From Oleiagrimonas sp. C23AA (GTDB lineage: Bacteria > Pseudomonadota > Gammaproteobacteria > Xanthomonadales > Rhodanobacteraceae): 64,000 nucleotides of DNA. The notes under the pieces are model-generated. The model worked only from the letters and a program-made list of their open reading frames with translations. It was not told the origin of the DNA and did not search any database. A program made the translations under genes and the position numbers. The stretch covers positions 62,001 to 126,000 of the forward strand of contig NZ_JAARLY010000010.1 in NCBI RefSeq assembly GCF_011759385.1, in the 5' to 3' direction. Shown here one piece after another: positions 1 through 7,951 of this stretch; the stretch's first letter is position 1, and every line of letters starts with the position of its first letter.

Positions 1-880
1 GGATCGCCATGCTGACGTCCTGCTTGTAGGCCTCGGCACGGATCGAGGCAAAGCTGCGGATGCCCATGTCATCGTCAATCACTCGCATCGGATTGACCTT
101 GAACAGCGCATCGTGCGCGGCAGCCATCGCTGCCTTCATCTGTCCCGGCTTGGCCCGCACCAGATAGCGACTGAAGAAGGCGTCCTTGCGGGTGGGAATA
201 AGCGTGGAGTCGTAGGCGAACGAGGACGCCCAGTCACTGGTGGACGGCGTTTGCAGACGCTTGACGATGCCGATGATGGTCGAGGGCGAGCCGCTGCCAT
301 CCATGTACACCGTCTTGCCCAGTGCCGAGCCGTTCGGGAACAGCTTGTGCGCCAGGCTCTGGGTGACAATCACCACCGGCCGCTTGGCATCGGTGCGGAA
401 ACCGGCATGCTGCACATCGCCGGCGTTGAAGTCGCGTCCGGCCACCAGCTGCGCGCCCAGCGTGGACAACATGTTCTGGTCGCCAAAGTAATACGTGGTC
501 ATCTTGAAACCGCTCTTGGCCTGCGGCTTGGTGGACATGCCGCCGTTCCAGGCCGAATTGAGCAGCGGCATGGAGCTGATCACCGAGACTTTGGCCACGC
601 TCGGCAGCTGGCGCAATGCGGCCGCGTCCTCCAGCTCCATGGTGTCCAGCTTGTCGGCACCGGCTTTGGTGTCGGAGCTGGGCGCGCCCACATATTGCTG
701 GGTGACCAGGAACAGGTTCGATTCGTTGATGCCGGTGGGCCGGTCCACGCGCGAGATACGCTGGCCGATGATGAACACCGCATTGCAGACGATGGCCAGT
801 GTCAACGCGATCTGCAGACCGATGAGAATGACGCCGGCCTTGTGGCGGCGCAGCGCGGCAATGATGGGATGCACAGTCAT
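1..880 (-). CDS. ABC transporter permease, MacB/FtsX family (3' end outside window)
   Basis: The reading frame opens at an ATG at 880 and stays open to the left edge, giving about 293 residues of an incomplete protein. An N-terminal transmembrane helix (roughly residues 15-38) is followed by a periplasmic core of the MacB_PCD type, with a segment typical of these permeases where the protein reports its preceding lengths and overwrites reference states (region around VAGRDF and ALGKTVYMDG). The C-terminal FtsX helices would lie beyond the edge. It is the last visible gene of a minus-strand operon: adaptor, ATPase, permease, permease, with only 13 bases separating it from the permease before it. 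It probably forms a heterodimer with that protein. The substrate is unknown; macrolide, peptide or lipid export are all possible for this family. Confidence 0.85.
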   Translation of the reverse strand, partial: MTVHPIIAALRRHKAGVILIGLQIALTLAIVCNAVFIIGQRISRVDRPTGINESNLFLVTQQYVGAPSSDTKAGADKLDTMELEDAAALRQLPSVAKVSVISSMPLLNSAWNGGMSTKPQAKSGFKMTTYYFGDQNMLSTLGAQLVAGRDFNAGDVQHAGFRTDAKRPVVIVTQSLAHKLFPNGSALGKTVYMDGSGSPSTIIGIVKRLQTPSTSDWASSFAYDSTLIPTRKDAFFSRYLVRAKPGQMKAAMAAAHDALFKVNPMRVIDDDMGIRSFASIRAEAYKQDVSMAI

Positions 881-893
881 GAAGGGCGCCTTC

Positions 894-2210
894 TCAATGC
901 GATTTCAGATGCCAGGCCGGCTGCACGTTGGCGGCGCGGAATGACGGGTAAAGACCAGCCAGCACGGTGGCGGCCATGGCGACCAGCACGGTCAGCGCGA
1001 ACAGACCGACGTTCAGGCGTGCCAGATCGGCAATTTCCGGCGGCAGCACCACGCGCATGGCCAGCACACCCAGCGCGGTCAGCACCATGCCCAGCACGCC
1101 GCCGGTCAAGCCGACCATGCCGGCCTCGATGACAAACTGCGCGTAGATGGCCCGACGCGGCGCACCAATGGCGCGGCGCACACCGATCTCACCCGAACGT
1201 CGGGTCAGTTTGGCCAGCAGCAGCCCGGCGGTATTGACCAGGCAGACCACGAACAGACCCAGCGCCACCAGCAGCGACACCTTGGTGTCCGACGGCACCA
1301 CATGCATGTAATCGAGCCACTGCGGCAGGCTGCGCAGACGGTTGTTGGGCGGCCAGTCATAGCGGCCGGCCTGCTGCTGCGAACGCGCGTAGTTGTCCAG
1401 ATAGCGTTTGTAGGCGCTGACCTGGGCAGTGCTATCGAGTTCAGCCATGTAGGCAATCCACACACAGGTGGAATGCTGCAACCCGACAAAACCGGGCTCG
1501 GGACTTGGCCGGCTGCAGTTGGTGGTGCCCTGGTTGGTGATGTTGGCGTCGATGGCACTGGGCAACGGAATCAGCACGTCATCACGCTGCGTGGTGAAAC
1601 CGCCGGTGTTGACCACGTCGTAGAACATCGGCTTGGGGTCCCAGTGATCGGTGACACCAACGACGCGGTAGTTTTTGCCCTCTATGTTGATCGAACGCCC
1701 AACGCTGTTGCCGCCACCGAACAGCTTGTCGTTCAGATGCGAGGAGATCACCACCACCGCGGCGCGATGCTGGTCGTCGGCGTGGCTCCAGGCGCTGCCG
1801 TAGGCAAAGGGCACATCCAGCATCGGGAAGAAGCCGGCGAACACCGCATGACCGTCGACGTTGAACGGATGCGCACCGGCCTTGTCCGGTACTACCGACA
1901 CGCCCAGGCGGTACATCGCCGACTGGTGCACGGCGCGGTGATCGCGCATCAGCGCCATCGCATCCGGATAAGTCAGCTGCTGGGGCGGCTCGTTGTCGGT
2001 GTTGCCGTTGCCGGGACCGGCCGAGTCGATCTGTGGCACGAACAGCTTGCCCGACTTCCACGGAATCGGATCGCCCGAGGCGGCACGGAACACCGCGAAG
2101 GTGGTCATGGACGCGGCCACACCGAAGCCGATGGCCAATACCATCAGTATGGTCAGGCCGCGGCTACGGCGCAGGCTGCGCCAGGCAAGATCAACGTAAT
2201 AGGCAAACAT
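894..2210 (-). CDS. ABC transporter permease, MacB/FtsX family
   Basis: A 438-residue membrane protein with one N-terminal helix (about residues 17-40, rich in I, L, M, V, G and A), a long MacB_PCD periplasmic domain (about 45-290) and three C-terminal helices in an FtsX domain (about 315-430). This is the four-helix layout of MacB-type permeases without the fused ATPase. The ATPase is supplied by the separate gene immediately upstream in transcription (27 bases away). A second homologous permease follows 13 bases downstream, so the transporter is probably a heterodimer of the two permeases with two copies of the ATPase. The C-terminal domain carries the typical RRSGEIGVRRAIGA motif, which couples to the ATPase. 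Family assignment is secure; substrate is not. Confidence 0.9.
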   Translation of the reverse strand: MFAYYVDLAWRSLRRSRGLTILMVLAIGFGVAASMTTFAVFRAASGDPIPWKSGKLFVPQIDSAGPGNGNTDNEPPQQLTYPDAMALMRDHRAVHQSAMYRLGVSVVPDKAGAHPFNVDGHAVFAGFFPMLDVPFAYGSAWSHADDQHRAAVVVISSHLNDKLFGGGNSVGRSINIEGKNYRVVGVTDHWDPKPMFYDVVNTGGFTTQRDDVLIPLPSAIDANITNQGTTNCSRPSPEPGFVGLQHSTCVWIAYMAELDSTAQVSAYKRYLDNYARSQQQAGRYDWPPNNRLRSLPQWLDYMHVVPSDTKVSLLVALGLFVVCLVNTAGLLLAKLTRRSGEIGVRRAIGAPRRAIYAQFVIEAGMVGLTGGVLGMVLTALGVLAMRVVLPPEIADLARLNVGLFALTVLVAMAATVLAGLYPSFRAANVQPAWHLKSH

Positions 2211-2236
2211 GTGCGTGCACTTCCCCCGAAAACGGA

Positions 2237-2953
2237 TCAGGCCGGGCTGTGTTCGGCCAGCTGCGAGGTGGAGAACACACGGTCCTCGGCCACATCGACG
2301 ACCTGGCCGTCGATCACGTGCACGTTGCGCTGCGCGCGCGTGGCCAGTTCCGGATCGTGGGTCACCATGACGATGGTGGCGCCCTCGCGATGGATGTCCT
2401 CCAGCAGCTCCATGACGCCGCGCGCCATCTGCGTGTCCAAGTTGCCGGTGGGCTCATCGGCCAGCAGCAGACGCGGGCTGCCGGCCAGCGCACGGGCAAT
2501 GGCCACGCGCTGTTGCTGACCGCCGGAAAGTTCGGCCGGGTAATGCTTCAGGCGCGAGGAAAGGCCCACGCGCTCCAGCGATTCCATGATCCGCTTCTTG
2601 CGCTCGGCCGCCTTCATGCCGCGATAACGCAAGGGCACCTCGACGTTGTCGTACACGTTCAGATCGGGAATCAGGTTGAAGGCCTGAAAGATGAAGCCGA
2701 TCTTCTCGTTGCGGATCTTCGAGCGCGCGTTGTCGTTGAGATGGCTTACGTCCACGCCGTCCAGGTGGTAGCTGCCGCCGGTGAAGGTTTCCAGCAGGCC
2801 GGCAATGGTCAGGAAGGTGGTTTTGCCCGAACCGGACGGGCCGGTCACGGCGACGAACTCGCCTTCCTTCACATCGATGGAGAAATCACGCAGGGCGTAG
2901 GTTTCCACCACTTCCGTGCGGTAGACCTTGGACAGGTGCGTCATCTTGAGCAT
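2237..2953 (-). CDS. ABC transporter ATP-binding protein (MacB/LolD type)
   Basis: A 238-residue ATPase with Walker A GPSGSGKTT, signature LSGGQQQRVAIARALA, Walker B LLLADEPTGNLD and a downstream H-loop (MVTHDPE). The order and spacing are those of LolD/MacB-type ATPases, which drive mechanotransmission exporters. I place the start at the ATG at 2953 (MLKMTHLSK), because an AAGGA ribosome-binding site lies seven bases upstream. A longer in-frame TTG start at 3070 would add 39 residues with no homology look and would overlap the adaptor gene. It is the second gene of the adaptor-ATPase-permease-permease operon. The 113 bases between it and the adaptor hold no gene. Confidence 0.93.
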   Translation of the reverse strand: MLKMTHLSKVYRTEVVETYALRDFSIDVKEGEFVAVTGPSGSGKTTFLTIAGLLETFTGGSYHLDGVDVSHLNDNARSKIRNEKIGFIFQAFNLIPDLNVYDNVEVPLRYRGMKAAERKKRIMESLERVGLSSRLKHYPAELSGGQQQRVAIARALAGSPRLLLADEPTGNLDTQMARGVMELLEDIHREGATIVMVTHDPELATRAQRNVHVIDGQVVDVAEDRVFSTSQLAEHSPA

Positions 2954-3066
2954 GGTGTTGGTCCTTTGCGTAGAAATTGAAAATCGTGGGCTGACGGTCA
3001 CGGGGAAAGGTGTGCCGGTGTCAGCTGGGGGCCTGCCATCGGCACCCTTTCCCCATTCCCGCTTGA

Positions 3067-4344
3067 TCAATCGCTGATGGCGACGCGGGCGGCGCCGTTG
3101 AAGTTGTCCGAGCCGGAAATCACCACCTTGTCGCCGGCCTTGAGCCCCTTGAGGATTTCCACCTTGTCGATGCTGCTGGGGCCCAGCTGCACCGGTGTTT
3201 TCACGGCAACGCCGTCGTGCACCACGTAGGCGTAACGACCGCCCGATTCATCCACGAACGAGCCGCGCGCCACGGTCAGCGCGTTGTCTTCGTGGTCGAG
3301 CACGATGCGCACGGACAGGCGCTGGTTCTGGCGCAGCTGCTCGGGCTTGTCGCCCTTGGCAAAGCGCACCCGCGCCGAGACCTGGCCGTCGACCACTTCG
3401 GGCGAGATCGAGCCGACCACGCCGTCCCAGGTGTGGCCATTGCCGGAAATCTTGGCCGGCATGCCGACGCCCAGATCGCGCGCGAAGCTCTCGGGCACCT
3501 TCACTTCCACTTCCAGTGCGGACAGGTCGATCACCGTCAGCAGCTTGGCGTCCTTGGCCACGGTTGCCTGCGGCGCGATGAAGATCTGGCCGACCTGGCC
3601 GTTGACTGGCGATTTCACATTCAGGTCATCGACCTGGCGCTGGTAGTCGGCGACCAGCAACTTCTGCTTGTCGCGGATCAGCTTCTTGGCCTTGATGTCG
3701 AACGTCAGGCTGTCCTTGTCCAGGTTCATGTCCTGGCGCGCGTGCTTGAGCGCGATGTCGGCCTTCTCCTTGGCGTCTTCGGCGCTGTCCACATCCATCT
3801 TCGGCACCGCACCCTTGGCGAACGCTTCGCGGTTGCGCTGCAGCTCGCGCTCGGCGGCGTTGGCATCCACCTTGGCGTTGTCCACGGCCTTCTGCAGTTG
3901 CAGGCGCTTTTGCCGCGCATCGATCTTGGCGCGCTCGTAATCGACCTCGTTGCCGGCCAGGGCCGACTGCTCCTGCAACAGCTTGTTCTTGAGCTCGGGC
4001 GAGTCGATCACCGCCAGCACCTGACCCTTCTTCACGGTGTCGCCGGCATGCACTTTCAGGGTCACGTCGCCGGGCGAGTTGGCGTACATGGTCGGGCTGA
4101 CCGCGGCCACCACGCGGCCCTCGGCCGCCACATCACGCACGAACGAGCCGCGCTCGACGGTCGCGAAGGACAGGCGCGAGGCGCTGACCGAGGCATCCAC
4201 CGACAGCGCCCGGCTCAGCCACGGCACCAGCAGCGCCACCACCACGATGAGCAGCGCGCCAGCGCCGATGAAAATCCAGCGCCTGCGGCGCTTGCTGGCA
4301 CTGGTGTCGAGAAGCTGGTCCTGGGCAGAAGTGTCGCGAATCAT
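3067..4344 (-). CDS. Periplasmic adaptor (membrane fusion) protein, HlyD/MacA family
   Basis: A 425-residue protein with a single N-terminal membrane anchor (about residues 23-45, following an RRRR stretch). A first half-lipoyl region (HAGDTVKKGQVLAVIDSPEL) leads into a long charged helical hairpin (about 110-215). The second lipoyl half, beta-barrel and membrane-proximal domains follow. These are the parts of a MacA-like adaptor that bridges an inner-membrane ABC exporter to an outer-membrane channel such as TolC. The ATG at 4344 (MIRDTSAQ) is preferred to a start 26 codons upstream, because it puts the anchor at the usual distance from the N terminus. First gene of the ABC operon; divergent from the ECF sigma gene. 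No TolC-like gene is present here. Confidence 0.9.
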   Translation of the reverse strand: MIRDTSAQDQLLDTSASKRRRRWIFIGAGALLIVVVALLVPWLSRALSVDASVSASRLSFATVERGSFVRDVAAEGRVVAAVSPTMYANSPGDVTLKVHAGDTVKKGQVLAVIDSPELKNKLLQEQSALAGNEVDYERAKIDARQKRLQLQKAVDNAKVDANAAERELQRNREAFAKGAVPKMDVDSAEDAKEKADIALKHARQDMNLDKDSLTFDIKAKKLIRDKQKLLVADYQRQVDDLNVKSPVNGQVGQIFIAPQATVAKDAKLLTVIDLSALEVEVKVPESFARDLGVGMPAKISGNGHTWDGVVGSISPEVVDGQVSARVRFAKGDKPEQLRQNQRLSVRIVLDHEDNALTVARGSFVDESGGRYAYVVHDGVAVKTPVQLGPSSIDKVEILKGLKAGDKVVISGSDNFNGAARVAISD

Positions 4345-4469
4345 GCGGTGTCCGGTGCAGTCGAATGTGTATACGTGATGAAGAACAGCAAGCCCCGTGC
4401 CAACGACAAAAAATGCACGCAAGCTGATGAAATAAATAAATTAAGTGCCACATAACCGATTGCGCTAGA

Positions 4470-4521
4470 GTGTCCGCGGACACCCCGGCGGACAGCGCGG
4501 ACGCCTGCGTGGACAGTCCGC
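4470..4521. promoter_or_regulatory. Cluster of GCGGACA-type repeats and a 14-bp palindrome between divergent operons
   Basis: In the 226-base gap between the ABC adaptor gene and the ECF sigma gene there is a perfect palindrome GTGTCCGCGGACAC (4470-4483). Same-orientation copies of GCGGAC(A/G) or GTGGACA lie at 4476-4482, 4488-4494, 4497-4503 and 4509-4515, and an inverted GTCCGC is at 4516-4521. The spacing (12, 9, 12 bases) keeps the copies on roughly one face of the helix. This looks like a multi-site operator controlling one or both operons. The binding protein is unknown. The stretch just to the left (about 4380-4455) is strikingly AT-rich and probably holds the promoter of the ABC operon. 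Confidence 0.45.
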
Positions 4522-4570
4522 AGGCACGCATCGCTGCGACGCTTGGCCCCACACCGGCATCTCTTGCAAC

Positions 4571-5131
4571 GTGAACAGCCCATCCTCCTTCGCCAAGCCA
4601 CTGCCGGAAGGCACCATCGAACGTTTGAAGCGCGGCGACATGCATGCGTTCGAGCAGGTCTACCGCACCTTCGAAACGCCGGTGTACACGCTGGCGCTAC
4701 GCCTGACCGGCCAGCCGGATGCGGCCGCCGAGGTGTTGCAGGACACGCTGCTGAAAGCTTTCGAGCGCGCTCACCAGTTCCGCGGTGACAGCCCGTTCTG
4801 GGGCTGGCTGCGGCAGATGGCGGTCAACGAGGCGTTGATGCGTCTGCGCCGGGACAAGCGTCATGCCAGCGAGGGCTACGAGGACGTGTATTGCGATGAG
4901 TCCAGCGCCCTGCCCTGGCAACGCATGGACGTGGCGCTGGTCGAGCGCGCCCTGCAACAGCTGCCCGACGCCACCCGCGCGGTGCTGTGGCTCTATCACG
5001 TGGAGGGCTACACGCATGTGGAGATTGCCGACCAATTCGGCCGCAGCGTGAGCTACTCCAAATCACAACTGGCGCGCGGCACACGCCGCTTGCGCGCTTT
5101 GCTGGAACCTGCGGCGGAGACTTCGCCATGA
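4571..5131 (+). CDS. RNA polymerase ECF-type sigma factor
   Basis: A 186-residue sigma-70 family protein with a region 2 (about residues 25-95, including the region 2.2 helix RLTGQPDAAAEVLQDTLLKAF and the GWLRQMAVNEALMRLRR segment) and a region 4 helix-turn-helix (about 125-180, LPDATRAVLWLYHVEGYTHVEIADQFG). The start is the GTG at 4571; there is no in-frame ATG upstream with a better site, and the Shine-Dalgarno match is weak. It overlaps the next gene by four bases (ATGA), which suggests translational coupling. With the following membrane protein and PDZ protein it forms a three-gene unit typical of ECF/anti-sigma signalling. Which promoters it reads cannot be told from the window. Confidence 0.93.
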   Translation: MNSPSSFAKPLPEGTIERLKRGDMHAFEQVYRTFETPVYTLALRLTGQPDAAAEVLQDTLLKAFERAHQFRGDSPFWGWLRQMAVNEALMRLRRDKRHASEGYEDVYCDESSALPWQRMDVALVERALQQLPDATRAVLWLYHVEGYTHVEIADQFGRSVSYSKSQLARGTRRLRALLEPAAETSP

Positions 5132-5721
5132 TCGATCGCCCCCATCACGACCCGGATCAGCCGGCCTACCTGGGCGCGCTGCTACGCAGCCTGCCGCAGG
5201 TATCGCCGCCCCACGACGCCTTTGCGCTGGTCGCCGCACGCGCACGCCGCCGTCGCATGCGCCGTCGCGCCTGGTATATCGCCCTGCCCCTGGCTGCCGC
5301 AGCCAGCCTGGCGCTGGTGGTCATGCTGGTGCAGCGCCCCCCTACGGCCGGCACCGCCACTGGCAGCATTGCCAGTGCGCCCAGTCACCCGACTGGCCAC
5401 TCGATTGACCGCGAAGCACGCATCGCCGCCCTGCAGGTGCGCTCGCAGCGTCTGGAAGCCTGGCTGCGCCAGCTTCGCGCCGGCAGCGTGATGACCACCG
5501 GCCAGGACCTTGCCACCCAGGTGCAACTGCGCGACCAACTGGCCGCCATCGACGTGCAGCTGGGCCAAAGTGACGATGCCAGCCAGCGCGAATCGCTGTG
5601 GCGCCAGCGCGTTGAACGCCTGCGCAGCCTGGCCACGCTGCAACTGGCGCAGGGCGCGCTGGCCGACACCTCCACATCGGCGCACGGGCATGGCCACGCC
5701 GCCAATACCTGGATCGACTGA
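5128..5721 (+). CDS. Single-span membrane protein, candidate anti-sigma factor
   Basis: A 197-residue protein whose ATG overlaps the stop of the sigma gene. Residues 1-45 are cytoplasmic-looking and end in a dense run of arginines; one hydrophobic helix follows (about 48-68). The remaining 125 residues are a charged, mostly helical periplasmic segment ending in an HGHGH stretch. The location and topology are those of an anti-sigma factor. However, I see no zinc-binding HxxxCxxC motif and no recognisable anti-sigma fold in the short N-terminal part, so the role rests on context. It lies just ahead of a His-rich PDZ protein, with a 1-base gap. Confidence 0.65.
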   Translation: MIDRPHHDPDQPAYLGALLRSLPQVSPPHDAFALVAARARRRRMRRRAWYIALPLAAAASLALVVMLVQRPPTAGTATGSIASAPSHPTGHSIDREARIAALQVRSQRLEAWLRQLRAGSVMTTGQDLATQVQLRDQLAAIDVQLGQSDDASQRESLWRQRVERLRSLATLQLAQGALADTSTSAHGHGHAANTWID

Positions 5722-5722
5722 T

Positions 5723-6811
5723 ATGAAGCCTCGACTCACCCGCCACGCGCTGACCGTCGCCCTGCTCGGCAGCGGCTTGCTGTTCGGCAGTGCCGTTACC
5801 GCCCAGACCGCCGAGCACACGGCCAGCCCGTCCCATGGCCACGCCGCCCAGGCCGACTCGGCCGCCACACGCAAGGAGCTGGAGCAGATGCAGGCCAAGA
5901 TGGGCCAGCTCGCCGCACGCATGGCCACGCTATCCTCGCGTCTGGCCGAGGACGATCCACGGCTGAAAGCTCTTGAGCAGCTGACCGACCCCCAACATGG
6001 CCTGCTCGGCGTCGTGCTGCGCCCCAGCGCCAAGGGCGCACGCATCATTGCGGTGACGCCGGATGGACCGGCCGACAAGGCCGGCCTGGTCAGCGGCGAT
6101 GTAATCATGGCCGTCGACGGCCATGCGCTGCCCGCCGCGATGCCACCCAACCCGCAAGACCGCGAGCACCAGCAAGCGCCACGGGATCGTCATCACCCGT
6201 GGCCGATGCCGCCGCATCGTCTGCTGGGCTCGCTCAAGCCCGGCCAGGCGGTCACTCTGACGGTGCTGCATGACGGCAAGACCCGTCAGCTCACACTCAA
6301 GCCCGTCGCTGGCAGCGGTCCGGACTGGCCGCATATGCTGGGCATGCTGGGGCATCTGCCGCACCGCTTCGGCCACATGCCCGATTTTGCCGGCATGCCG
6401 TGGTGGGGGCTGCACCTGGCGCCGCTCGACGGCGAGTTGGGCAGTTACTTCGGTACTCACAAGGGTGCGCTGGTACTGTCCAGCGATGCACACCGCTATC
6501 CCGGACTGCACAGCGGTGACGTCATCATCGCGATCGACGGTCATGCCGTCGGCGATCCGCCCTCGGCGATGCGCGCGCTGATGCACGCCGGGGTGGACCG
6601 GCAGCCGGGCACAAAACACGGCAAGGGCAATACCGTGTCGATCACCGTGCGTCGCCACAACCAACAGCACACGCTGTCGCTGAAGGTGCCCGATATGGAT
6701 CACCGTCTGCCGCCACCGCCGCCCAGCCCGCACATGGGACCGCGCCCACCCATGGCGCCGCCGATGCGAAGGATCGACGCTCCGGCCAAGCCCGGGTCGG
6801 CCGGTCGGTAA
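5723..6811 (+). CDS. Secreted PDZ-domain protein rich in His and Met
   Basis: A 362-residue protein with a signal peptide (cleavage near residue 27, after VTAQ), a helical region (about 45-90) and two PDZ domains (about 92-192 and 228-322). Each PDZ domain has the usual carboxylate-loop and AGL-SGDVI-VDG pattern. The first PDZ is interrupted at about 137-167 by a Pro/His-rich insert, and the linker at about 203-232 is rich in His, Met and Trp. The tail is proline-rich. No protease domain is visible, so it is not DegP-like. It probably senses or scaffolds envelope proteins for the co-transcribed sigma/membrane-protein pair. The His/Met clusters could bind metal, which is inference only. It starts one base after the upstream gene's stop. 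Confidence 0.8.
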   Translation: MKPRLTRHALTVALLGSGLLFGSAVTAQTAEHTASPSHGHAAQADSAATRKELEQMQAKMGQLAARMATLSSRLAEDDPRLKALEQLTDPQHGLLGVVLRPSAKGARIIAVTPDGPADKAGLVSGDVIMAVDGHALPAAMPPNPQDREHQQAPRDRHHPWPMPPHRLLGSLKPGQAVTLTVLHDGKTRQLTLKPVAGSGPDWPHMLGMLGHLPHRFGHMPDFAGMPWWGLHLAPLDGELGSYFGTHKGALVLSSDAHRYPGLHSGDVIIAIDGHAVGDPPSAMRALMHAGVDRQPGTKHGKGNTVSITVRRHNQQHTLSLKVPDMDHRLPPPPPSPHMGPRPPMAPPMRRIDAPAKPGSAGR

Positions 6812-6832
6812 GGTTTTCTGATCACCCCAGTT

Positions 6833-6877
6833 CCACCACGGCGGGTAGCCGGCCTTCATACCGGTCCGCCGTGGTGG
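6833..6877. terminator. Bidirectional terminator hairpin
   Basis: A perfect 12-bp inverted repeat (CCACCACGGCGG at 6833-6844 and CCGCCGTGGTGG at 6866-6877) lies between two converging genes. A TTTTCTG run flanks the left side and TTCTTTG the right side. It can serve the sigma/PDZ operon on the plus strand and the hemP operon on the minus strand. Confidence 0.75.
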
Positions 6878-6907
6878 GACTTCTTTGCTGCGAAGGCCGG
6901 ACGCGGC

Positions 6908-7540
6908 CTACATCCACAGCGCAGCGGGCTCACCGGCGCGGGCATGACCGCGCACCACCCGCTCGACATGGGCCAGCGTCTGCCTCGAGCCGCCGGCGAC
7001 CGGGCTCAGGCCCAGTAGTTGCATGCCCCCCAGGCGCCTGACTGCAAAGCGGCACAGCGCCGCCGGCGCGCCGTGCAGGCCATTCCAGCGCTCGCGAAGG
7101 CAGGCCCGCGGCAAACAGGTATCGGCGCTGGGTTCGGCCCGGTGCACGATCATGCGATGGCGCTCCAGCAGCGCGTCCCAGGCGCAGTAATCGCTGTCCG
7201 GAAGCAACCACACGCGCAACCATACGCGCGCCGTTTCATCGGCAAAGTCCAGCCATTCGCGCACGCCGTCGGGCCCCACGCGTGCCTGCACGCTGACTTC
7301 GCTGGCCTGCCAGACACCACGCAACCAGGGATGATCCGGCCACGGCATACCCGGCTCGGCCGCGATCCAGCGCGCCAGATCCTGGTGGTCGGCGCGCGCG
7401 CGCGACTGGCACAGCACCACGCCCAGACTGGGAAGATCGGCCAGCAAGGCGGCGTGGCGCGCGCCCTCGGCACGGGTGGAAACAGCACCGGACGGATCTC
7501 CGGCATGACGACGCCAGGCTTGACGGACGCGCATGGTCAC
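6908..7540 (-). CDS. Conserved hypothetical protein in the hemP operon
   Basis: A soluble-looking protein of 210 residues from the GTG at 7540, or 208 from the ATG at 7534; both are preceded by GAGG sequences. It is rich in Trp, Arg and Ala. I do not recognise its fold with certainty. It lies downstream of hemP on the same strand, behind the same Fur box. An acidic/aromatic middle segment (VREWLDFADETARVWLRVWL) and a C-terminal part rich in Arg and His are the main features. Position suggests a role in heme or iron handling, for instance a heme-trafficking protein, but no heme-binding signature such as Cys-Pro or paired axial His is evident. Function unknown. Confidence 0.7.
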   Translation of the reverse strand: MTMRVRQAWRRHAGDPSGAVSTRAEGARHAALLADLPSLGVVLCQSRARADHQDLARWIAAEPGMPWPDHPWLRGVWQASEVSVQARVGPDGVREWLDFADETARVWLRVWLLPDSDYCAWDALLERHRMIVHRAEPSADTCLPRACLRERWNGLHGAPAALCRFAVRRLGGMQLLGLSPVAGGSRQTLAHVERVVRGHARAGEPAALWM

Positions 7541-7631
7541 CTCGTTACCTCAAAGATGCATGTCGGTGGCGGCCGTGGCTGGCGGGAGGCAAGGCTCCGC
7601 GTGGCTGGCGCCCGCGCTGGGGAGAAGCGGA

Positions 7632-7829
7632 TTACTTGGTGAGGATGAGCTTGTCGTTGCGGGTCAGGCGCAGATGGTATTCGTTGCCCTGGTGCTCGAT
7701 GACCAGCTCGCGCTCACCGTCGAGTAGACGCTGGCTATCAATACGACGCACGGGCGAGACCGGGGCCGGCGAAGACGTCGAGCGGCTGGCCGGGGCATGG
7801 ACACGCATGGGTGAGGCTCGCAGCAACAT
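7632..7829 (-). CDS. hemP: Hemin uptake protein HemP/HmuP
   Basis: A 65-residue protein whose C-terminal half carries the HemP signature: a Ser-x-x-Leu helix ([18 protein letters not shown]) followed by [18 protein letters not shown] at the end. HemP/HmuP proteins are small regulators or accessories needed for expression of heme receptor genes. I chose the ATG at 7829, which has GGAG six bases upstream, over the GTG at 7841. A Fur box lies about 34-48 bases upstream of the start, so expression is expected under iron limitation. No TonB heme receptor or heme ABC transporter adjoins it here; the neighbour in the operon is the unknown protein at 6908-7540. Confidence 0.88.
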   Translation of the reverse strand: MLLRASPMRVHAPASRSTSSPAPVSPVRRIDSQRLLDGERELVIEHQGNEYHLRLTRNDKLILTK

Positions 7830-7862
7830 GAGAAGCTCCACAGGGGTAAATGTGGTTTCAAA

Positions 7863-7877
7863 TAATAACCATTCTCA
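7863..7877 (-). promoter_or_regulatory. Fur box upstream of hemP
   Basis: On the minus strand the site reads TGAGAATGGTTATTA, a 7-1-7 inverted repeat close to the Fur consensus TGATAATnATTATCA, within an AT-rich stretch (7859-7880) that stands out from the GC-rich surroundings. It is about 35 bases upstream of the hemP start, overlapping the likely promoter. Confidence 0.8.
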
Positions 7878-7951
7878 TTTACTCGTCAACACCGAACACG
7901 CTTCTCCGCCCAAACTTGTGCGCCCGCGCGGGTCCGGCTAAGCTTCGCGGC

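Noticed and set aside
3217-4455. Plus-strand open frame opposite the adaptor gene
   Set aside because: Shadow of the adaptor; composition is antisense-like.
4571-5131. ECF sigma factor as the FecI partner of the TonB receptor at 53613
   Set aside because: It lies almost 50 kb away, next to a PDZ/membrane-protein pair, and no FecR-like protein accompanies it.
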